The position numbers and the translations under genes are program-made. The notes beneath the pieces are model-generated. The model did not search any database. It worked only from the letters and a program-made list of their open reading frames with translations, and was not told the DNA's origin. Below, in pieces: positions 59,672 to 64,000 of a DNA stretch of 64,000 nt; position 1 is the stretch's first letter; the number at the start of each line of letters is the position of its first letter. The stretch comes from Clitopilus passeckerianus. Its lineage: Eukaryota > Basidiomycota > Agaricomycetes > Agaricales > Entolomataceae. The DNA lies in NCBI GenBank assembly GCA_944990035.1, contig CALYLX010000136.1, positions 1 to 64,000 of the forward strand. Reading direction: 5' to 3'.

Positions 59672-60883
59672 ATGGCTCCTTTTGATCTCGACGCGTGTAT
59701 TGCACAATTGCTACGAAAGCAACTACTTCATGAAGCTCTATTACGGGAAATATGTGAGAAGACGAAGGAGGTGCTCATGAGAGAATCAAATGTGGTTCAT
59801 GTCAGTGCGCCGGTGACGGTGGTTGGGGACATTCATGGGTGAGTCATTAGATTCAATTTCACCGATTCACGCAGCCTCATATCCGTGCTTCAAGGCAGTT
59901 CTATGACCTTATAGAGATATTTCGAATAGGTGGTTATGCGCCCAACACGAACTATCTATTCCTTGGTAGGTTTCATTACCGCTTACCGCCGGCACGAGGC
60001 TCAGTCAGCGCAGGGGACTATGTCGATCGAGGGTTGTTCAGTGTCGAAACAATATCATTATTAACATGCCTCAAGCTGCGATATCCTGATCGCGTTCAAC
60101 TCATTCGCGGTAACCACGAATCAAGGGCTGTGACGCAGGTCCGTCCATTACGACTTGTTTGAAGTTGCTCGCAGCAGCTGACGTCTTGCACTAAGTCTTA
60201 TGGGTTCTACACCGAGTGTGTACGAAAATATGGCTCATCCCATGTTTGGACGTACTTTACCGATATGTTCGATTTTCTAACATTATCCGTTGTTATCGAC
60301 GATCGAATATTCTGTGTTCATGGAGGTGAGTCCAGTTGACTCATCCAACCTTCCTTTCCCATGCTAAATTGTTTCACCCTTAGGCCTGTCACCGTCAATA
60401 CACTCCATAGATCAGATTAAGGTCGTTGACCGGTTTAGAGGTCAGCAACACTTCCTTCTGAATATAGACCTTATTCAAACCGTCTGCAGAGATACCTCAC
60501 GAAGGTCCAATGGCAGACCTTGTCTGGTCTGACCCCGATCCTGAAAAAGAAGACTTTGCAATCTCACCCGCGGGGCTGGCTACACGTTTGGCTCTGGTGT
60601 AGTGCATAAGTTCCTGGACCAGAACAAAATGTCACACATCCTCCGTGCCCACCAACTCTGCATGGAAGGATATGCCTCGCTGTTCGATAAACACCTCTCT
60701 ACGGTATGGTCAGCACCAAATTACTGCTACCGCTGCGGCAACTCCGCAAGTATACTAGAAGTGGGGCCGGATGGGTCGATGTATTTTAATGTATTCGAGG
60801 CTGCTCCAGAGAATGAGAGGGATGGACCTGCACAGCAGGCCGCCCAGTCTGCAATTGGGAGAGCTCCAGAATATTTCTTATAG
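59672..60883 (+). CDS. PPG1: PP2A-like Ser/Thr protein phosphatase, Ppg1 type
   Basis: Catalytic subunit of a PPP-family phosphatase. Metal-site motifs GDIHG (with QFYDL), GDYVDRG and GNHESR are all present, as are [23 protein letters not shown] and [11 protein letters not shown]. The last residues are YFL, the PP2A-type end that is carboxymethylated. Ppg1 in yeast works with Far proteins (STRIPAK-like complex). Six introns in frame. One break at the C3 run 60567-60569, between FAISP and [13 protein letters not shown]; one more C restores it. Ppg1 is chosen over Pph21/Sit4 by the [16 protein letters not shown] and long tail; moderately sure. Confidence 0.9.
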
Positions 60884-60954
60884 AGTTGTATAGTATATAT
60901 GGATATTATACGGGGCTATAATCAATACCCTGCTTTGTACAATGCAGTTGCCGT

Positions 60955-62440
60955 CTAGATCTGGAGTTTATACGCTCGCCAACTCCTGGGCATAATAGTC
61001 CTCAACAATACTTCGTACGCCTTCCTGCCCGTGATCCCTGAGACCTTGCGAATTATGAGTCCACCTGTCGCAACGCCGAGCACCACGACCATTGCCTTGC
61101 CCCACTTAAGCCAGAACAACAATGCCAATGTCCGAAGTAGGTCGCGTTTTCTACGGCGCCCATGCGGGAGAGTTAGTGTCCCCGCAGATGATGTCGAAGC
61201 GGGGTATCCGAAGAAAGGATTGAGAAGGGAAGTGGGCGAGAGGGATGTGAAGATTGGCGACCGTGGTAATGGTGGCTCTTCTGGTGGTGGAACAGACAAC
61301 CGCCAGCTTGCGCCTGGTTGTTTGAATTCGACTGCTTGCAGAGGGTCTTCCAAGAGATCTAGCACGGGTAACGAACCACCATAGTCTGAAAAGAAGGGCA
61401 TAAGAATCTGAGGTCGAGGAACACGCATGTAGTTATACCTGAAGGCAGACTTTCGGGCGATATAAATCCTGCAAGCTCCTCATTGGACGGGAAGAAAACA
61501 CGAGAAAGTGCAGCAGTTGGAAGGAGACGCCTAGAAAGCTGTGCTCAGTATTAACGTTTGGGAGTTGATCATGCGGACATACTTCACGACATTCCACAAT
61601 CCAGAATGAACCCAAGAAAAGTTCAGCATGAAGACTTGGATCCAATTGAGCTGAGATTCCTGAAAGTATAGAGGCCTAACTGACCTCCAGCTAACATTCC
61701 GGGGAATCTGGGTATTGCCTCCCGAAGAGTCCATGTGATGACCTCTTTCTTCTGAAGAAGGCGTCAGTAATGCCCTGCGTGCTAAACTGTGCCATAACAC
61801 ACCACACTGGACAACGACATCCCAGCTAGGTCAAGAAGGACGATGTACTGCAAGATAGGTTTCGCGGACTTGCTGTTCTCGTTTATCTGCTGTAAGTTCG
61901 CTCGCAGACGCTCCATGGTCTGTAGGATAATCTCTTGTATGTCATCGACGTCAATGATATTGCCTGTCCGTATCACAAGAATTGGGCGACCAAAGGGATC
62001 CGAGGCTTGTGACGGCAGACAATGGAGGGTAGAATTCGGTGGTGCCGGCACTAGGCCCCAGAGGTTATAGAATCTCCAAAGAAGGATTTTGCGTATTGAT
62101 TCAAGAGCAAAAGACCTAGTGAATTTGTGGCGCTTTTCGTGCGTCAGACTCTACAGTTGAGCGTAATGAGAAATGAAGTACCCTTGCAATCCTGAATAGG
62201 GTATCTTGCTTCGGGTCAGTTCAAAAAATGCTTGCAAGGATTCGTAAGCTTACTTGTATCTTCTAACCATCGTCTAGCCCAACTAACAGCCTCCGACGTG
62301 AGTTCCAGCTCGTCCGTGATAGAGGGTAATATGTCCTCGATTAAAGTCGCCTGTAACTCGGATATGTTCTGAATATTGGCATCATATTCACGAAGGAGCC
62401 TCTCGTTGTTGGCCTGCAGCAATTCCTTCGCTATTGCCAT
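60955..62440 (-). CDS. CRAL-TRIO (Sec14-like) lipid-binding protein
   Basis: Predicted phosphatidylinositol/lipid-transfer type protein. N-terminus MAIAKELLQANNERLLREYD; the CRAL-TRIO domain includes DPFGRPILVIRTGNI, ILQYIVLLDLAGMSLSS, ITWTLREAIPRFPGMLAG, FMLNFSWVHSGLWNVVKRLLP, VFFPSNEEL and YGGSLPVLDLL. After it comes a Ser/Pro-rich region and a hydrophobic segment (MVVVLGVATGGLII), so the protein may be membrane-anchored at its C-terminus. Stop TAG 60955-60957; the start at 62440 is the first ATG of this frame. About seven exons; the join near 62200-62120 (FRIAR/SFALESIRK) does not close cleanly and may hold a one-base indel. Confidence 0.83.
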
Positions 62441-63180
62441 GCCTTAGAAGTCGTTCGAACTCAAGCGTGCATGAAAGCACCCGTTCAACGCGACCGACGG
62501 TTTGCAGAGAACATTGAGCTAAGCTGTGTTACCTAATCTTTACTGTCGTTATCATGTGCACACTACTTTCCTCATCGCGAGCCAGTTCACTGCACACGAC
62601 CAATGGAAACAAAGTTCAGTCACTTGTTTCTGCACCCGCAATCCGCATGATACAAAGGGTTCTGATATTCTTCGACTTCTAATCGACCGCAAGCAACGGC
62701 TCTTCTTCTCCATCTTCCTTGAATGAATACAATATTTGAGTTCTGTCATTATGAACGAGGTCCTGTCCAACTGTCAATAATTTTGTTGACAGCCAGCTCC
62801 ATCCAGGCAATCAGTCTCTTAGCAGACAGTTCATGGCATGGAATTCAATGGAGTTTCCCCGTACAATTAAAGATCGCCCGGCTTTCATAAGTCTAGACTC
62901 TGGGCTTTGAAGGAAACATCCGGCTGATACTTGTTCGCCGATGATTTTGGGCGTCATGAGGCGTCATGGTGCGTTCGAACGGACTTTTCATTATTCTTTT
63001 GGCTCGATAGACGTCCATATCTGGTGATGGCACTGAAGAGAGCGTTCAATAGCTGCAACCGCAATTGCGGTTCTGATTGACCGGAAACGCGTACCGCGCT
63101 TGTTGAAGCGACCAGTTACATAATCACATTTTCTATGTTCTAACCCAAACAGCGACTGCCGGCAATTGGACAGAGAAAAT
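62441..63180. promoter_or_regulatory. Divergent intergenic region, CRAL-TRIO / SET protein
   Basis: 740 bp between start codons; no coding sequence or known site recognised. Minus-strand frames reaching in from 62991-63536 are shadows of the SET gene. Confidence 0.35.
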
Positions 63181-64000
63181 ATGCTAGAAGATTTCCTGAA
63201 CTGGTTCCAGACAACGGCGGCACGTTCGACTCGGATGCTCTTGAGTCCACCACCTTCCCCGAGTCGGAGGGCGGTCGTGGGGTGGCCGCTCGTGTCGATA
63301 TTCCTGTAGGCCGTTGTACCATTGACCAGGGACTTCAGTAATCTTGAACTTCGAGTGAATCGAACAGGAAGGTCAAACGTTATTCTCGATCCCGCGGTCT
63401 TTGACACTGTCAACCCGTACATCTGGCCTGCCCACCCTTTTTGGCGCCGAGGCCTGGAAGAGACATAGGCTTGACCAGGGATGGCCCGGCTTGATTCTTT
63501 GCATGATGTGGGAGAGTGCTTCTGGAACGTCCTCAAAATGGGCTCAATATTTTAGTTAGTCAGACTCATGGCTGTACTCTGCAGTTGGACTGATAACATG
63601 TTCTGACTATAGATATTCTGCCTTATCATTTTGATACACCGATGTTTTGGACGGCGGAAGAACTAGCTGAACTCCAGGGGACATCGGTGGTAGGTCTGTT
63701 CTTCCTATCGTTCTTGTCCCAAATAGAATCTCTAATGCTGATTTTGCAGAAAAACTCGGCCGTGCTGAAGCAGAAGCATCTTATCACGAGGTTTTACTTC
63801 CTGCTGTCCAGGTAGAACCACGGCAGAATCATCCTTCATTTCTTTCTGACGAGAACGCAGAGCCGCCCGGACCTTTTTCTCGCTTCAAATATGGAAACAC
63901 ACTACAGTCTAGAAATCTTTCATCTGATGGGTAGCCGGATCCTTTCTCGCAGTTTTAACGTGGAGAAATGGGAAGGCTCGGGAGAAGATCACGATGACGA
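63181..64000 (+). CDS. SET-domain protein-lysine methyltransferase (SETD6/RKM-like), 5' part
   Basis: Starts MLEDFLNWFQ; the SET core follows: NGGTFDSDALE, SEGGRGVAARVDIP/EGQTLFSIPRSLTLS (an intron removes an early stop), EAWKRHRLDQGWPGLILCMM, LPYHFDTPMFWTAEELAELQ, VVEKLGRAEAEA, and YSLEIFHLMGSRILSRSF. These are the hallmarks of the SETD6/Rkm group that methylates ribosomal or other proteins. The gene runs off the right edge, so the NHS/Rubisco-binding part is missing. Two one-base breaks: G at 63210 (WFQ/DNGG, one missing) and 63895-63896 (FSRFKY/ETHYSLE, one extra). Confidence 0.87.

Noticed and set aside
1..64000. Programmed ribosomal frameshifting as explanation of the many frame breaks
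   Set aside because: Too many unrelated genes, no common slippery motif or downstream structure, and most breaks fall in simple base runs; sequence error explains all of them.

Overview
The window looks like nuclear DNA of a basidiomycete fungus, most likely an Agaricomycete (mushroom-forming). Evidence: genes packed on both strands, many introns of about 46-65 nt with GT(GC)...CTAAC-like...AG signals, and a gene set typical of such genomes (F-box/LRR protein, secreted type-B carboxylesterases, OPT transporter, Hop2, Ada2, Tsr1, Vma16, Cwc24, Ppg1). No tRNA, rRNA, CRISPR array or bacterial operon was seen. Gene models were spliced by eye, so exon edges are predictions.

Layout. 0-5 kb: end of asparaginyl-tRNA synthetase (+), DPH5 (-), F-box protein (+), LSM4 (-). 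5-12.2 kb: tandem array of three secreted type-B carboxylesterases (+). 14.6-19.9 kb: OPT oligopeptide transporter (+), ERV2-like sulfhydryl oxidase (+). 20.3-21.8 kb: decayed unknown gene (-), split by a 466-bp hAT-type miniature element with an 8-bp target duplication. 22.3-24.8 kb: HOP2 (-) and LEU5-like mitochondrial carrier (+), divergent. 24.8-27.5 kb: gene-poor. 27.5-37 kb: ankyrin-repeat protein, ADA2, TSR1 (all +). 37-39.2 kb: gene-poor. 39.2-45.3 kb: small unknown protein, CLC channel, septin (all -). 46-49.5 kb: short-chain dehydrogenase (+), ARL3/ARFRP1 GTPase (-), VMA16 (+). 49.7-53.8 kb: CUE-domain protein, bZIP factor (-). 55-58.3 kb: CWC24 (+), C2H2 factor (-). 59.7-64 kb: PPG1 phosphatase (+), CRAL-TRIO protein (-), start of a SET-domain methyltransferase (+).

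Most genes are independent housekeeping functions: translation (AsnRS, DPH5, TSR1), RNA processing (LSM4, CWC24), chromatin (ADA2), meiosis (HOP2), membrane traffic and acidification (ARL3, VMA16, CLC). Only the esterase array is a family cluster. I found no convincing undescribed multi-gene system.

A pattern runs through the window: at least 15 conserved genes lose frame at a single point, usually one missing base in a short run of C/G or A. This is best explained by uncorrected sequencing or assembly indels, so I annotate these as genes, not pseudogenes, and give each break. The unknown gene at 20.3-21.7 kb differs: it has several breaks, in-frame stops and a transposon. The most interesting real signals are the hAT-type miniature element and GC-AG introns in HOP2 and LSM4, with a weaker candidate in the third esterase.
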